From positions 124,001 through 188,000 of the forward strand of contig NZ_JAMTCH010000007.1 in the NCBI RefSeq assembly GCF_024171735.1: a stretch of DNA of 64,000 nucleotides, written 5' to 3'. Below, piece after piece: positions 53,141 through 64,000 of this stretch. A program made the translations under genes and the position numbers. Numbering within the stretch: the stretch's first letter is position 1; each line of letters opens with the position of its first letter. Under the pieces are notes generated by a model. That model made no database searches and was not told where the DNA came from. It was given only the letters and a program-made list of their open reading frames with translations. This stretch comes from Prauserella alba. Its GTDB lineage: Bacteria > Actinomycetota > Actinomycetes > Mycobacteriales > Pseudonocardiaceae.

Positions 53141-53231
53141 GCAACACGGACGCGGGAATCTGCAACACAGGCCCCGGAAAGCGCAACACGCGGCCCGGAA
53201 AGCGCAACACGGGCCCCGGAAAGCGCAACAC
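53141..53231 (+). repeat. 21-bp tandem array (array 4, five units)
   Basis: GCAACAC starts at 53141, 53162, 53183, 53204 and 53225, exactly 21 bases apart. The last three units read GCAACACGNGGCCCGGAAAGC with almost no change. It lies between the 3' ends of two convergent genes. Confidence 0.95.
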
Positions 53232-53251
53232 GCGGGTTTTTCGGGGGTGGG

Positions 53252-54427
53252 TCATTCCTCGATGAACGGGTCGTAGCGGATCTGGTCCAGGGCCGTGCCC
53301 GCGACGAGCATGCGGCTGACGGTCGCGCGGATCATGGCGGGGGAACCCGAGACCAGCACGTCGTGGTCGGCCCACGCGCCGTACGACGACACGACGTCCG
53401 CGAGGGTGCCGACCTCGAACCCGGACAGTCCCTCGTCCCGCTCGACCACCGGGTGCACGGTCAGCCACGGGTTCGTCGACGCCATCGAGCGCAGCACCTC
53501 CAGCGCGTACAGGTCCTCACGCGCGGCGCCGCCGTAGAAGATCGTCACGTTGGGGTTCTTCCCGAACCGGCCGAGGTCGTCGAGGAGCGATTGCAGCGGG
53601 GTGATGCCCGTGCCGCCTGCGATCATGAGGACGTCGCGGCCGGACTCGCGGTCGACGTGCAGTTGGCCCATGGGGGCACCGAACCGCCACACGTCGCCGG
53701 GCTGGGTGTGGCTCACGATGCCGCGCGAGACCCACCCGCCCTCGATGGCGCGGACGTGGAACTCGATCGAACCGTCGGGTCGCGGCGCGTTGGCGGGCGA
53801 CAGGTTCCGCCACAACCGCGGCCGTTGCGGCACCTCGACGCTCAGGTACTGGCCGGGCCGGTACGGGATGTGACGGTCGGGCTCGATCCGCACGAGCGCC
53901 AGATCCCAGCTCAGCCTGCGATGTTCGGCGACGGTGCCGGTCCACGACGGCGGGTACTCGTCGGCCTCGGCGGCGTCCTGCATCGAGCGGGCGACGATCG
54001 TGAACGCCTCCGCCCACGCACGTTCGACGTCGTCGGTCCAACCGGGTCCCAGTTGCCGTTTCACCGCGGCCAGCAGCGCCGTGCCGATCGCCTCGTAGTG
54101 GTGCGTCTGCACGCCGAACTTGCGGTGGTCGCGGCCGAGCTGAACCAGGTACGGCGCCACGTCGTCGGGCCGGTCGACCGACTGCAGGATGTTGACGATC
54201 GCGCGGACGAGCTTGCCGCTGCGCACGTCCATGTGGATCGGGAAGAAGTCGCGTGCCTCGGGGGCGAGGGTGAACAGCATCCCGTAGAAGAATTGGGCGA
54301 CCTCGGGTGTGTGCGGCTCGATCTCGCGCCACGTCTCACGGATGTGGCGGACCATCGTGGTGACGGCCTCAGGGGCATTGCCCGAGTCTGCGACCTTCGG
54401 GATCGGGTTGAGCGGCTCGGCTGTCAT
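53252..54427 (-). CDS. Flavohemoglobin (type II-like)
   Basis: About 391 residues. An N-terminal globin domain (~15-150) has the proximal His region as H-R-K-F-G-V-Q-T-H-H-Y and the B-helix F-F-Y-G-M-L-F. A ferredoxin-reductase domain follows with R-P-G-Q-Y-L-S-V for FAD and I-A-G-G-T-G-I-T-P-L for NAD(P). The length matches mycobacterial type II flavohemoglobins, for which electron donors other than NADH have been proposed. It could detoxify nitric oxide or link to lactate. ATG 54427 is chosen because the upstream frame is non-conserved. Confidence 0.87.
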   Translation of the reverse strand: MTAEPLNPIPKVADSGNAPEAVTTMVRHIRETWREIEPHTPEVAQFFYGMLFTLAPEARDFFPIHMDVRSGKLVRAIVNILQSVDRPDDVAPYLVQLGRDHRKFGVQTHHYEAIGTALLAAVKRQLGPGWTDDVERAWAEAFTIVARSMQDAAEADEYPPSWTGTVAEHRRLSWDLALVRIEPDRHIPYRPGQYLSVEVPQRPRLWRNLSPANAPRPDGSIEFHVRAIEGGWVSRGIVSHTQPGDVWRFGAPMGQLHVDRESGRDVLMIAGGTGITPLQSLLDDLGRFGKNPNVTIFYGGAAREDLYALEVLRSMASTNPWLTVHPVVERDEGLSGFEVGTLADVVSSYGAWADHDVLVSGSPAMIRATVSRMLVAGTALDQIRYDPFIEE

Positions 54428-54666
54428 ATCGCGGCACCGGGCTCGGCAAGGCCACCGGGGCCGGGGACACGGCGGTTCCCGGCGTGGTGGCGGGTGTGCT
54501 GGCAGTCGATACGCACTGTGATCGTCAGGGCCTTCCGGGGCTAGGCGCGCGCGGGTGACGCGGCGGCCGGCGTGAAAACGCCGGTTGTGATCGAACCACT
54601 TCCCGCGGCGGCACGGGGCCGCGGCGAGAAGCTCCCAGTCAAGCTCACTGTCCAATCCGCCTTTCG

Positions 54667-54709
54667 GTGCGTACGCACGAGATCACCCTAAATTCATGTG
54701 CAGCTGCAC
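54667..54709. promoter_or_regulatory. Pair of GTGC-N4-GCAC palindromes upstream of flavohemoglobin
   Basis: GTGCGTACGCAC (54667-54678) and GTGCAGCTGCAC (54698-54709) are perfect 12-bp palindromes with centres 31 bases apart (about three helical turns), around an AT-rich stretch (CCCTAAATTCAT). Confidence 0.6.
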
Positions 54710-54886
54710 GGTAGGGCGTAGCGGGTCGCTCGTCCTGTTGTTGCTCCGGATGGGTGGATCATCCGGCTGTTTTGGGGCCTATATCACTTTTGTGGGGGTG
54801 AGTCGTCACCGTGAGGTAACGGCTCATTCGTCACTTCTCGTGATCAACTACATCCCCCTTGCGGGGGGTTCTGGGGTGGAACACGA

Positions 54887-54922
54887 AGCGGCCCGGCACC
54901 CAGATTCGGATGCCGGGCCGCT
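54887..54922. terminator. Terminator hairpin after the first AGCS gene
   Basis: AGCGGCCCGGCA and TGCCGGGCCGCT form a perfect 12-bp stem with a 12-base loop, 39 bases beyond the AGCS stop on the minus strand. Confidence 0.85.
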
Positions 54923-54960
54923 CGAGGTGGGGTCCGCAGCGGAAGCCGCTGGCGGACCGG

Positions 54961-56550
54961 TCAGACCTTCGTCTTCTCCTTCTTCTGGATCTCCCCGCTG
55001 TCGACCTTGCCGAGGAAGTCCTTGACCTCCTTCTTGACCACCGGCAGCAGCAGGTACAGGCCGGTGATGTTGAACAGGGCGAGCAGGAACAGCACTGCGT
55101 CGGCGAAATCGATGACCGACTGGAGCGTGAGCACCGCGCCCGCAGCCGACATCACGCAGAACAGCACCTGGTAGATGCGGATCGACACCGTCCTGCGGCC
55201 GAACAGGTAGCCCCAGGCCTTCTCGCCGTAGTAGCCCCACGTGATGAGCGTCGAGATGGCGAACAGCACCACGGCGACGGTCAGCACGTACGGGAACCAC
55301 GGCATCACCGTCGCGAAGGCGTCCGACGTGACCGTCACACCGTCGGGAGCGTCGGCGCCGTTCTGGTTGACGTCGGCGAAGCCCTGGGTCCAGATCGCCG
55401 GCTTGGCGATGACGATGGTCAGTGCGGTCATGGTGCAGACGATGACCGTGTCGATGAAGGGTTCGAGGAGGGCGACGAAGCCTTCGGTGGCGGGGTTCTT
55501 GGTCTTGACGGCGGAGTGGGCGATGGGTGCGGAGCCGAGGCCGGCTTCGTTGGAGAAGGCGGACCGCTGGATACCGACGATGAGTGCGCCGATCATGCCG
55601 CCTGCGACGCCTTCGCCGGTGAACGCGCCGCTGACGATCTCGCCGATCGCCGCGGGAACCGCGGTGAAGTTGGCGAGGATGACCACGAGACACGCGACGA
55701 TGTAGAGCACGCCCATCGTCGGCACCAGCCGCGACGTGACGTTGGCGATCGACTTGATCCCGCCGATGATCACGATGCCGATGACGATCGCCAGGATGAT
55801 GCCGAACACGAGCGCCGAGCCGTCGCTGCCGAACAGGCCGTCCTCGCCGCCCGTGACGTCCTTGATCTGCGCGAACGCCTGGTTCGACTGGAACATGTTG
55901 CCGCCGATGATCCCGAAGAACAGGATGCCGATGGCGGTGAGCACGGCCAGCACCTTGCCGAGGCCGACGCCGAAGCCGTTCCTGAACCGGTCGGCGATGC
56001 CCTTGCTCAGGTAGTACATCGGGCCGCCGGAGACGGTGCCGTCCTCGTGCTCCTCCCGGTACTTCACACCGAGGGTGCATTCGACGAACTTACTGGCCAT
56101 GGCCAGCAGGCCGGCGCAGATCATCCAGAACGTCGCGCCGGCACCACCGATGGTGACAGCGGCACCGACGCCGGCGATGTTGCCGAGTCCGACGGTGCCG
56201 GACAGTGCCGACGCGAGGGCTTGGAAGTGGTTGATCTCGCCGGGCTCGTTCTTGTCCGTGAACTTGCCCCGCACCAGGTCGGTGGCGAGCTTGAACTTCC
56301 GGACCTGGATGAACCCGAAGTAGGTGGTGAAGACGATCGCGCCGAGGATCAGCCAGGAGACGATCCACGGGAACGTCACACCGCCGAGCGTGACCTCGGC
56401 GAACACGAAGTTGGACAGACCGTCGGCGATGGGGGTGAAGTTGTCCGCGATCCAGCTCTCGACGCCGGCGAAGATTCCCCCTCCGTCCGCCGCGAGGGTG
56501 TGGGTGGAGCCGGGCGGGTTCGCCGCCCCGGCTGTGCTCTGCAGATACAT
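54961..56550 (-). CDS. AGCS-family sodium:alanine/glycine symporter (paralogue 1)
   Basis: A 529-residue transporter with about ten to eleven membrane segments. Family features seen: G-T-V-G-L-G-N-I-A-G-V, G-A-G-A-T-F-W-M-I, S-K-F-V-E-C-T-L-G-V-K-Y-R, and S-A-F-S-N-E-A-G-L-G-S-A-P-I-A-H. The family imports alanine or glycine with Na+. The C-terminus is Lys/Glu-rich. A second copy of the gene lies just upstream and shares a nearly identical 206-base tract. Each copy has its own terminator. Confidence 0.93.
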   Translation of the reverse strand: MYLQSTAGAANPPGSTHTLAADGGGIFAGVESWIADNFTPIADGLSNFVFAEVTLGGVTFPWIVSWLILGAIVFTTYFGFIQVRKFKLATDLVRGKFTDKNEPGEINHFQALASALSGTVGLGNIAGVGAAVTIGGAGATFWMICAGLLAMASKFVECTLGVKYREEHEDGTVSGGPMYYLSKGIADRFRNGFGVGLGKVLAVLTAIGILFFGIIGGNMFQSNQAFAQIKDVTGGEDGLFGSDGSALVFGIILAIVIGIVIIGGIKSIANVTSRLVPTMGVLYIVACLVVILANFTAVPAAIGEIVSGAFTGEGVAGGMIGALIVGIQRSAFSNEAGLGSAPIAHSAVKTKNPATEGFVALLEPFIDTVIVCTMTALTIVIAKPAIWTQGFADVNQNGADAPDGVTVTSDAFATVMPWFPYVLTVAVVLFAISTLITWGYYGEKAWGYLFGRRTVSIRIYQVLFCVMSAAGAVLTLQSVIDFADAVLFLLALFNITGLYLLLPVVKKEVKDFLGKVDSGEIQKKEKTKV

Positions 56551-56889
56551 GGTCAGGTAGTTGACCTGAACGAATGGTTTAGAGCAAGGAAATCAAACGA
56601 TTTGTTACGGCGCGTTATCGCAACGCGGTGTATCGGACGGCTTCGCTACGTCACTCGATGCAGGTGAGAGCGGCGAACGGGGCAGTCTCGAAGGTCGGCC
56701 GTCCGGAGGAATGTTATGTGTCCCCGTTCACATGGACCCCCGAAAGTGGCCCGGTGATGATCACCGTCGGTACCCTGCGCCGCCCGGTCGGTCCCCACGG
56801 AGAACGCCCCCGGCGCACTGTCTGCGATCAGTGCATCCGGGGGCGTTCGGGTCGCCGAACCCGGGCGATACGTGCCGGGCCGGTGTGTG
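56551..56889. other. Intergenic region between the two AGCS genes
   Basis: This 339-base gap holds the promoter/leader of paralogue 1 (with an inverted repeat TCAGGT-AGTTG-ACCTGA at 56553-56569 next to the start codon), and the terminator of paralogue 2. No gene is seen. Confidence 0.65.
56802..56848. terminator. Terminator hairpin after the second AGCS gene
   Basis: GAACGCCCCCGG and CCGGGGGCGTTC form a perfect 12-bp outer stem; GCACTG and CAGTGC form an inner 6-bp stem. It lies 41 bases beyond the stop on the minus strand. Confidence 0.88.
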
Positions 56890-58491
56890 TCAGCTCTGCG
56901 GTTCCTTGTCGGTGCGCTGGATCTCGCCGGTCTTGAGCTTGCCGAGGAAGCCCTTGACCTCCTTCTTCACGACCGGCATCAGCAGGTAGAGCCCGATGAT
57001 GTTGAACAGCGCCAGCGAGAACACTACGGCGTCGGCGAACGACAGCACGCTGCCGAGCGTGAGCACGCAGCCCACGACACCGGTCAGGCAGAACAGCACC
57101 TGGTAGATGCGCTCACCGACGCGCGACCTGCCGAACAGGAACGTCCACGCCTTCTGGCCGTAGTAGCCCCACGTGATCATCGTCGAGATGGCGAACAGCA
57201 CCACGGCGACGGTCAGCACGTACGGGAACCAGGGCAGCACGGTGCCGAACGCCTCGGACGTGATCGTCACGCCCTGCTCGTTGTCGGGTGCCTCCCCGCC
57301 CGCGGCCACGGTCGCCTTCGTGTTGAGCCACATCTGCGGGCTGGCGATGACGATGGTGAGTGCGGTCATGGTGCAGACGACGACGGTGTCGATGAAGGGT
57401 TCGAGGAGGGCGACGAAGCCTTCGGTGGCGGGGTTCTTGGTCTTGACGGCGGAGTGGGCGATGGGTGCGGAGCCGAGGCCGGCTTCGTTGGAGAAGGCGG
57501 ACCGCTGGAAACCGACGATGAGTGCGCCGATCATGCCGCCTGCGACGCCTTCGCCGGTGAACGCGCCGCTGACGATCTCGCCGATCGCCGCAGGCACGTG
57601 CCCGATGTTCATGACGATCACGAGCAGGCACGCCGCGATGTAGACGACCGCCATCGCAGGCACGAGCCTGCCGGTCACGGCGCCGATCGACTTGATCCCG
57701 CCGATGATCACGACGCCGATGACCAGTGCCAGCACGATGCCGAAGATGAGGGCGGAGCCGTCGCTGCCGAACAGGCCGTCGTCACCGCCGGTGACGTCCC
57801 GGACCTGCTGGAAGGTCTGATTGGCCTGGAACATGCTGCCGCCGGCGATGCCGAAGAACAGGATGCCGATCGCGGTGAGCACGGCCAGCACCTTGCCGAG
57901 GCCGACGCCGAACGCGTTGGGGAATCGCTCGGCGAGGCCCTTGCGCAGGTAGTGCATCGGGCCACCGGAGACGGTGCCGTCCTCGTGCTCCTCCCGGTAC
58001 TTCACACCGAGGGTGCATTCGACGAACTTGGTGCACATGCCGAGCAGGCCAGCCAAGATCATCCAGAACGTCGCACCCGCGCCACCGATGGTCACGGCGA
58101 CACCGACACCGGCGATGTTGCCGAGACCAACGGTGCCGGACAGCGCCGAGGCCAGCGCTTGGAAGTGGTGGATCTCGCCCGGTTCCGACTTGTCGGTGTA
58201 CTTGCCCCGCACAATCTGCGTGGCGAGCTTGAACCGGCGGAACTGGATGAATCCGAAGTAGATGGTGAAGATGGCGGCCGCGAGGACCAGCCACGCCACG
58301 ATCCAGGGGAAGGAGACGCCGAACACGCTGATCTCGGCGAACACGAAGGCCGAGAAGCCGTCCGAGATCGGCGTGAAGACGTCGTTGATCCAGGTTTCGA
58401 TCGAGGAGAGGAACTCGCTCTCAGCCGCTAGGACGTGGGTGTCTCCCGACATCGGCGGCGAGCTGGTGGAGACTGCGCTCGGTACAGGCAT
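56890..58491 (-). CDS. AGCS-family sodium:alanine/glycine symporter (paralogue 2)
   Basis: About 533 residues, with the same family motifs as paralogue 1 (G-L-G-N-I-A-G-V, A-F-S-N-E-A-G-L-G-S). The frame opens at 58524, but aligning the leaders of the two paralogues (GGTCAAC about 10-13 bases before the ATG in each) favours ATG 58491. The last ~10 residues differ from the paralogue. The pair arose by tandem duplication, and one segment looks recently homogenised. Confidence 0.92.
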   Translation of the reverse strand: MPVPSAVSTSSPPMSGDTHVLAAESEFLSSIETWINDVFTPISDGFSAFVFAEISVFGVSFPWIVAWLVLAAAIFTIYFGFIQFRRFKLATQIVRGKYTDKSEPGEIHHFQALASALSGTVGLGNIAGVGVAVTIGGAGATFWMILAGLLGMCTKFVECTLGVKYREEHEDGTVSGGPMHYLRKGLAERFPNAFGVGLGKVLAVLTAIGILFFGIAGGSMFQANQTFQQVRDVTGGDDGLFGSDGSALIFGIVLALVIGVVIIGGIKSIGAVTGRLVPAMAVVYIAACLLVIVMNIGHVPAAIGEIVSGAFTGEGVAGGMIGALIVGFQRSAFSNEAGLGSAPIAHSAVKTKNPATEGFVALLEPFIDTVVVCTMTALTIVIASPQMWLNTKATVAAGGEAPDNEQGVTITSEAFGTVLPWFPYVLTVAVVLFAISTMITWGYYGQKAWTFLFGRSRVGERIYQVLFCLTGVVGCVLTLGSVLSFADAVVFSLALFNIIGLYLLMPVVKKEVKGFLGKLKTGEIQRTDKEPQS

Positions 58492-58869
58492 GACGTAAAG
58501 GTTGACCCGTACGGTCTCTGTCAAACAAGGTTTTCCGCCGGTTTGTTACGCCGAGTCGTTAAAACGGCTGACTTAAATATGTGCCAAGCGTGCAAACCGC
58601 CATAATCGGACACCTTCGGTAGCCGGTGCTCCACCCTCAGCAGTCCTGCGTGCGCTCCTCGGTGAGGTGCACCCTCTGGGTTGGCTCGGGCGCGCCCGGG
58701 TTCAGGGTCGACTCCACGCTGTCCTCGCCCACCTGCCGACACCGGATCGCTCTCTTGACAGTGTCGACTCCCCCGCGTGTAGCCGCCGCGCTGGTCCACC
58801 CCCGGCGTGCCCTGCCCCTGTCACGGCGTGGAGCGCGCAACGTGGGTCTGCGGGGGTCGCCCCGCAAAG
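58492..58869. other. Divergent intergenic region between AGCS 2 and clpB
   Basis: About 380 bases without a supported gene. The left end should hold the AGCS promoter (AT-rich around 58500-58610). A TTGACA at 58755-58760 may belong to an unassigned promoter; I could not place a good -10 after it. Confidence 0.55.
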
Positions 58870-58890
58870 GTTGAGTGGAACAAACTCAAC
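58870..58890 (+). promoter_or_regulatory. HAIR site for HspR upstream of clpB
   Basis: GTTGAGT-N7-ACTCAAC is a perfect 7-7-7 inverted repeat matching the HspR consensus (CTTGAGT-N7-ACTCAAG) apart from the outermost bases. It lies ~75 bases before clpB. Confidence 0.9.
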
Positions 58891-58966
58891 TTTTCTGACG
58901 TTGTCCTACATGGCGGCGCTCGAACTGCGAGGCTGCTCCTAGTGCTGACGATCCAGAGGTGAGGGG

Positions 58967-61573
<2,607 letters not shown>

Positions 61574-61646
61574 TCGGACGGATGAGACGGCGTGCCGCCC
61601 GGCCTGCCTCTTCGGTGTGGCGGGCCGGGCGGGATACGCTGCTCGC

Positions 61647-62420
61647 GTGGGTATTCCGGCGTGGATCTGGTTCGTCATCGCGGCCGTCGCCGCCGTGGCG
61701 GGTCTCGCTCTGCTGATGACCGACCGCGCGCGCGAAAGCTCCCGCAACCGGGAACGCGCGCGCTGGGCCGAGCTGCGCGGCTGGCAGTACGTCGACGAGG
61801 ACGAGGAGCTGCCGCGCGAATGGTCGGGCGGTGCGATCGGCTACTTCGGCGCAGAGGCCGCTGTGAACGTGGTCGCAGGCTCGACGTTCACCTCGGACGG
61901 CAGGCGCCCGGTGTTCGTGTTCGACATCGTCGCCGACGGCGTCATCCCCTCGGTGATCGTGGCCGTACGCTGCAACCGCGTACAGCCGGTACTGCTCGAA
62001 CTGTGGCTGGCGAGCGTGCCGTTCCAGCGCACCGAGATGCCGGAGCTGCTGGGGCCGGTCGGCCAGCGGTACGCGTTCGCCGACGACGTGGCAGCGGGCC
62101 GCGCGCTGGTCACGCAGGAGCTCGTCGAAGCGGCCGACGCGCTCGGCGGCGACGTCGGTGTCGCGTGGATCGAGCAGGAATGGGTGCTTGCCAGCGTCGC
62201 GCCCAACGTCGGCCCTTCGCGGTTGGAGCGCCTGCTGCGTGATCTCGGCGAGATCGCCGACGTCATCGACCCCTCGGAAGAGGCGATGGAGGAGCGGTAC
62301 GTGCCGGCGCAGGCGCCCGGCGTCGAACCGCCCGCCGCCGAACCGCTGGCCGCCGATCCGTCCGACCCCGAGGTCGACGAGCCCGGCGTGAACGCCCCCG
62401 GCAACGGTGTCAACCGCTGA
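61647..62420 (+). CDS. Hypothetical membrane-anchored protein
   Basis: A 257-residue protein. An N-terminal helix ([18 protein letters not shown]) is followed by a soluble domain with [13 protein letters not shown] and [12 protein letters not shown], and an acidic Pro-rich tail. A TACGCT lies 6 bases before GTG 61647, so the mRNA may be leaderless. Its stop overlaps the SDR start (TGATG). No family is recognised. Confidence 0.8.
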   Translation: MGIPAWIWFVIAAVAAVAGLALLMTDRARESSRNRERARWAELRGWQYVDEDEELPREWSGGAIGYFGAEAAVNVVAGSTFTSDGRRPVFVFDIVADGVIPSVIVAVRCNRVQPVLLELWLASVPFQRTEMPELLGPVGQRYAFADDVAAGRALVTQELVEAADALGGDVGVAWIEQEWVLASVAPNVGPSRLERLLRDLGEIADVIDPSEEAMEERYVPAQAPGVEPPAAEPLAADPSDPEVDEPGVNAPGNGVNR

Positions 62421-63184
62421 TGCCGACAGCCGTCATCACCGGCGCCACGTCCGGCATCGGTGCCGCGTTCGCGCGCGAACTGGCCGCTGAGAGCTACGAC
62501 CTCGTGCTCGTCGCGAGGGACGACACGCGCCTGCGCACCCGGGCGGACGCGCTCGTGGAGGGCTACGGCGTTTCCGTCGACGTGCTGGCCGCCGATCTGG
62601 GGACGGCCGAGGGGCGAGCTGCCGTCGAGGAGCGGCTGGCAGCCGGTGTCGACCTGCTCGTCAACAACGCGGGGCTCGGACTCGCGGGCGAGTTCTGGAC
62701 CGCATCGCCCGAGCAGCTGCAACACCAGCTGGACGTCAACGTCACGGCGGTGCTGCAACTGACCCGTGCCGCCGTGCCCGCGATGCGCGAGGCGGGCGGC
62801 GGCGACGTCATCAACGTCTCCAGCGTTGCGGGCTTCTTCTCCGGCCGTGGCTCGACGTACACGGCCAGCAAGGCGTGGGTGACGTCGTTCTCCGACGGCC
62901 TGGCGTCCGCACTGCGTGGTTCGGGCGTGCGGGTCATGGCGCTGTGCCCGGGATTCACCCACACCGAGTTCCACGACCGTGCCGGGCTGGACAAGTCCGG
63001 TCCGAAGGGCATCTGGCTGGAGGCCGACGCCGTCGTGGCCGAGGCGCTGTCGGACCTGCGGCGCGGCAAGGCCGTCTCGGTGCCGGGCAGGCAGTACAAG
63101 TTCGCGGTGGCGATCGGGAAGCTGTTGCCGCGTGGGCTGATCCGCCGTCTCGGCGGGCTGTTCGCCGGCCGCGACCGCACCTGA
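62420..63184 (+). CDS. Short-chain dehydrogenase/reductase
   Basis: A 254-residue classical [14 protein letters not shown] as cofactor loop, N-N-A-G-L-G-L-A-G, catalytic Ser in V-S-S-V-A-G-F and Tyr/Lys in Y-T-A-S-K-A-W-V. Arg/Asp choice after strand 2 (V-A-R-D-D) favours NADP(H). The substrate is unknown. It is coupled to the hypothetical gene upstream. Confidence 0.93.
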   Translation: MPTAVITGATSGIGAAFARELAAESYDLVLVARDDTRLRTRADALVEGYGVSVDVLAADLGTAEGRAAVEERLAAGVDLLVNNAGLGLAGEFWTASPEQLQHQLDVNVTAVLQLTRAAVPAMREAGGGDVINVSSVAGFFSGRGSTYTASKAWVTSFSDGLASALRGSGVRVMALCPGFTHTEFHDRAGLDKSGPKGIWLEADAVVAEALSDLRRGKAVSVPGRQYKFAVAIGKLLPRGLIRRLGGLFAGRDRT

Positions 63185-63329
63185 ACGAGGCCGCAGGCAT
63201 CTGCCTCGGCTGCGGCGGTGCGGGACACCGCCGGGTGTCGCCGAAGGATGCGCGGCCGGGCGCGGTGGCCGTCACGTCTGGTGCGGGCCGCGGCCGGAGC
63301 CGGCAGGCGCGCGTGCCAGACTGCGGCCC

Positions 63330-63899
63330 GTGGCGACACCCTCGTTGGATCAAGCGGCGAAGAGCGAACTGGCCAGGCTCGTCACCGAGTTGTGCGTGGT
63401 GCACGGCAAGGTGACGCTCGCGTCCGGTAAGGAGGCCGACTACTACGTCGACCTGCGCCGGGCCACTCTCCATCACGCGGCGGCGCCGCTCATGGGCACG
63501 TTGCTGCGGCAGTTGACGGCCGACTGGAACTACGTCGCGGTCGGCGGGCTCACCCTCGGTGCCGACCCGGTGGCGACGTCGATGCTGCACTCGGCCGCGG
63601 CCGACGGCATGGTGCTCGATGCGTTCGTCGTGCGGAAGAACCTCAAGGAACACGGCATGCAGCGCCGGATCGAGGGCATGGAGGTCGCGGGGCAGCGGGT
63701 GCTGGCCGTCGAGGACACGTCCACGACCGGCGGCAGTGTGCTCACGGCTGTGGAGGCGCTGAACGAGGCTGGCGCGACCGTGGTCGGCGTGGCGACGGTC
63801 GTCGACCGTGGCACCGGCGCGCGCGAGGCCATCGAAGAGGCGGGCCTCGAATACCGGTACCTCCTCGACCTCGACGACCTCGGCCTGTCCGCCACCTGA
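63330..63899 (+). CDS. pyrE: Orotate phosphoribosyltransferase
   Basis: A 189-residue type I PRTase that makes orotidine 5'-phosphate from orotate and PRPP. Visible: A-S-G-K-E-A-D-Y-Y-V-D-L-R-R for orotate, V-G-G-L-T-L-G-A-D-P, R-K-N-L-K-E-H-G-M, and the PRPP motif V-L-A-V-E-D-T-S-T-T-G-G-S. It starts at GTG 63330. A palindromic element followed by GTTTT lies 39 bases after the stop. Confidence 0.95.
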   Translation: MATPSLDQAAKSELARLVTELCVVHGKVTLASGKEADYYVDLRRATLHHAAAPLMGTLLRQLTADWNYVAVGGLTLGADPVATSMLHSAAADGMVLDAFVVRKNLKEHGMQRRIEGMEVAGQRVLAVEDTSTTGGSVLTAVEALNEAGATVVGVATVVDRGTGAREAIEEAGLEYRYLLDLDDLGLSAT

Positions 63900-63938
63900 C
63901 CACCACCGGGCGACCCCCGAACAGCCCAGCGCGCTAGT

Positions 63939-63991
63939 GCCCCCAAGGGCACCTTGGTGGCACTCAATGCAACCAAGGTGCCCTTGGGGGC
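63939..63991. repeat. Dispersed palindromic element, copy 4
   Basis: GCCCCCAAGGGCACCTTGG and CCAAGGTGCCCTTGGGGGC around a short centre, followed by GTTTT. At this position, after pyrE, it looks most like a true terminator. Confidence 0.9.
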
Positions 63992-64000
63992 GTTTTCGCT

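Larger units (their letters stand above)
54428..54960. other. Intergenic region with two palindromes and a terminator
   Basis: This 533-base gap separates the flavohemoglobin start from the end of the first AGCS gene. Apart from the palindrome pair (54667-54709) and the terminator (54887-54922), I see no gene. Confidence 0.65.

Noticed and set aside
53141-53231. CRISPR array
   Set aside because: The 21-bp units are directly tandem without unique spacers, and no cas gene is present. The same applies to the arrays at 41435, 41716 and 48039.
56551-56620. Glycine riboswitch before the AGCS gene
   Set aside because: AGCS genes are often controlled this way, but the leader is short and I could not find the paired glycine aptamer structure; only a simple inverted repeat is present.

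Overview
The window is high-GC DNA with actinobacterial gene content: HspR/HAIR heat-shock control, CmtR, a TrpRS with a Trp-codon leader, FadE5 and EtfD homologues, bifunctional-type dCTP deaminase, type II-like flavohemoglobin, F420-type LLM oxidoreductase and many GTG starts. It looks chromosomal and most resembles the Pseudonocardiaceae (Saccharomonospora, Prauserella or Amycolatopsis type). The genus is my inference; no 16S or other phylogenetic marker is present.

Layout. 0-2 kb: the end of an alcohol dehydrogenase-like gene and a KstD-like flavoprotein. 2.1-6.6 kb (minus): an ECF biotin-type transporter operon (bioY, ecfA, ecfT) with an acyl-CoA ligase and a thiolase inserted. 6.9-9.5 kb: a polar amino-acid ABC importer. 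9.7-18.3 kb: a large beta-helix-like membrane protein, an SRPBCC protein, a thioredoxin/NHL protein, a stand-alone Cpn10-like protein, a VanW protein and a GlsB-like membrane protein. 18.5-25.6 kb: fadE5-like acyl-CoA dehydrogenase, an orphan LuxR-type regulator, several small or hypothetical genes, and an MBL-fold hydrolase behind a SoxR-type promoter. 25.7-28.3 kb: trpS with a complete attenuator, then cmtR and a CDF metal exporter. 28.3-32.7 kb: LLM oxidoreductase, VOC protein, an HNH-type gene, two NAD-binding proteins and tRNA-Gly. 32.8-41.4 kb: MpaB/Lcp-like oxygenase, dcd, a CAP protein, aidB with a TetR regulator, etfD, and an SMR exporter with a TetR regulator. 41.8-48 kb: a YbhB protein, a DUF4097 protein and dnaK-grpE-dnaJ-hspR. 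48-54.4 kb: dienelactone hydrolase, a two-component system, a secreted peptidase-like hydrolase and flavohemoglobin. 55-58.5 kb: tandem AGCS sodium/amino-acid symporters. 59-64 kb: clpB, a hypothetical gene, an SDR and pyrE.

How the genes connect. HspR can close a feedback loop through HAIR sites at dnaK and clpB. FadE5 and EtfD lie 20 kb apart but belong to the same electron route in mycobacteria, and they share a similar palindrome upstream. CmtR keeps the metal-binding cysteines of the M. tuberculosis sensor but sits with a CDF exporter.

The most notable non-coding features are: (1) a four-segment attenuator with a Trp-Trp leader peptide upstream of trpS; (2) a 17/18 match to the E. coli SoxR box inside a 19-bp-spaced promoter; (3) exact 21-bp-period arrays built on GCAACAC, found only between convergent genes; (4) four copies plus one fragment of a ~53-bp palindromic element; (5) a 206-bp tract with one mismatch shared by the two AGCS paralogues. 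I found no CRISPR array, prophage, transposase or biosynthetic cluster.
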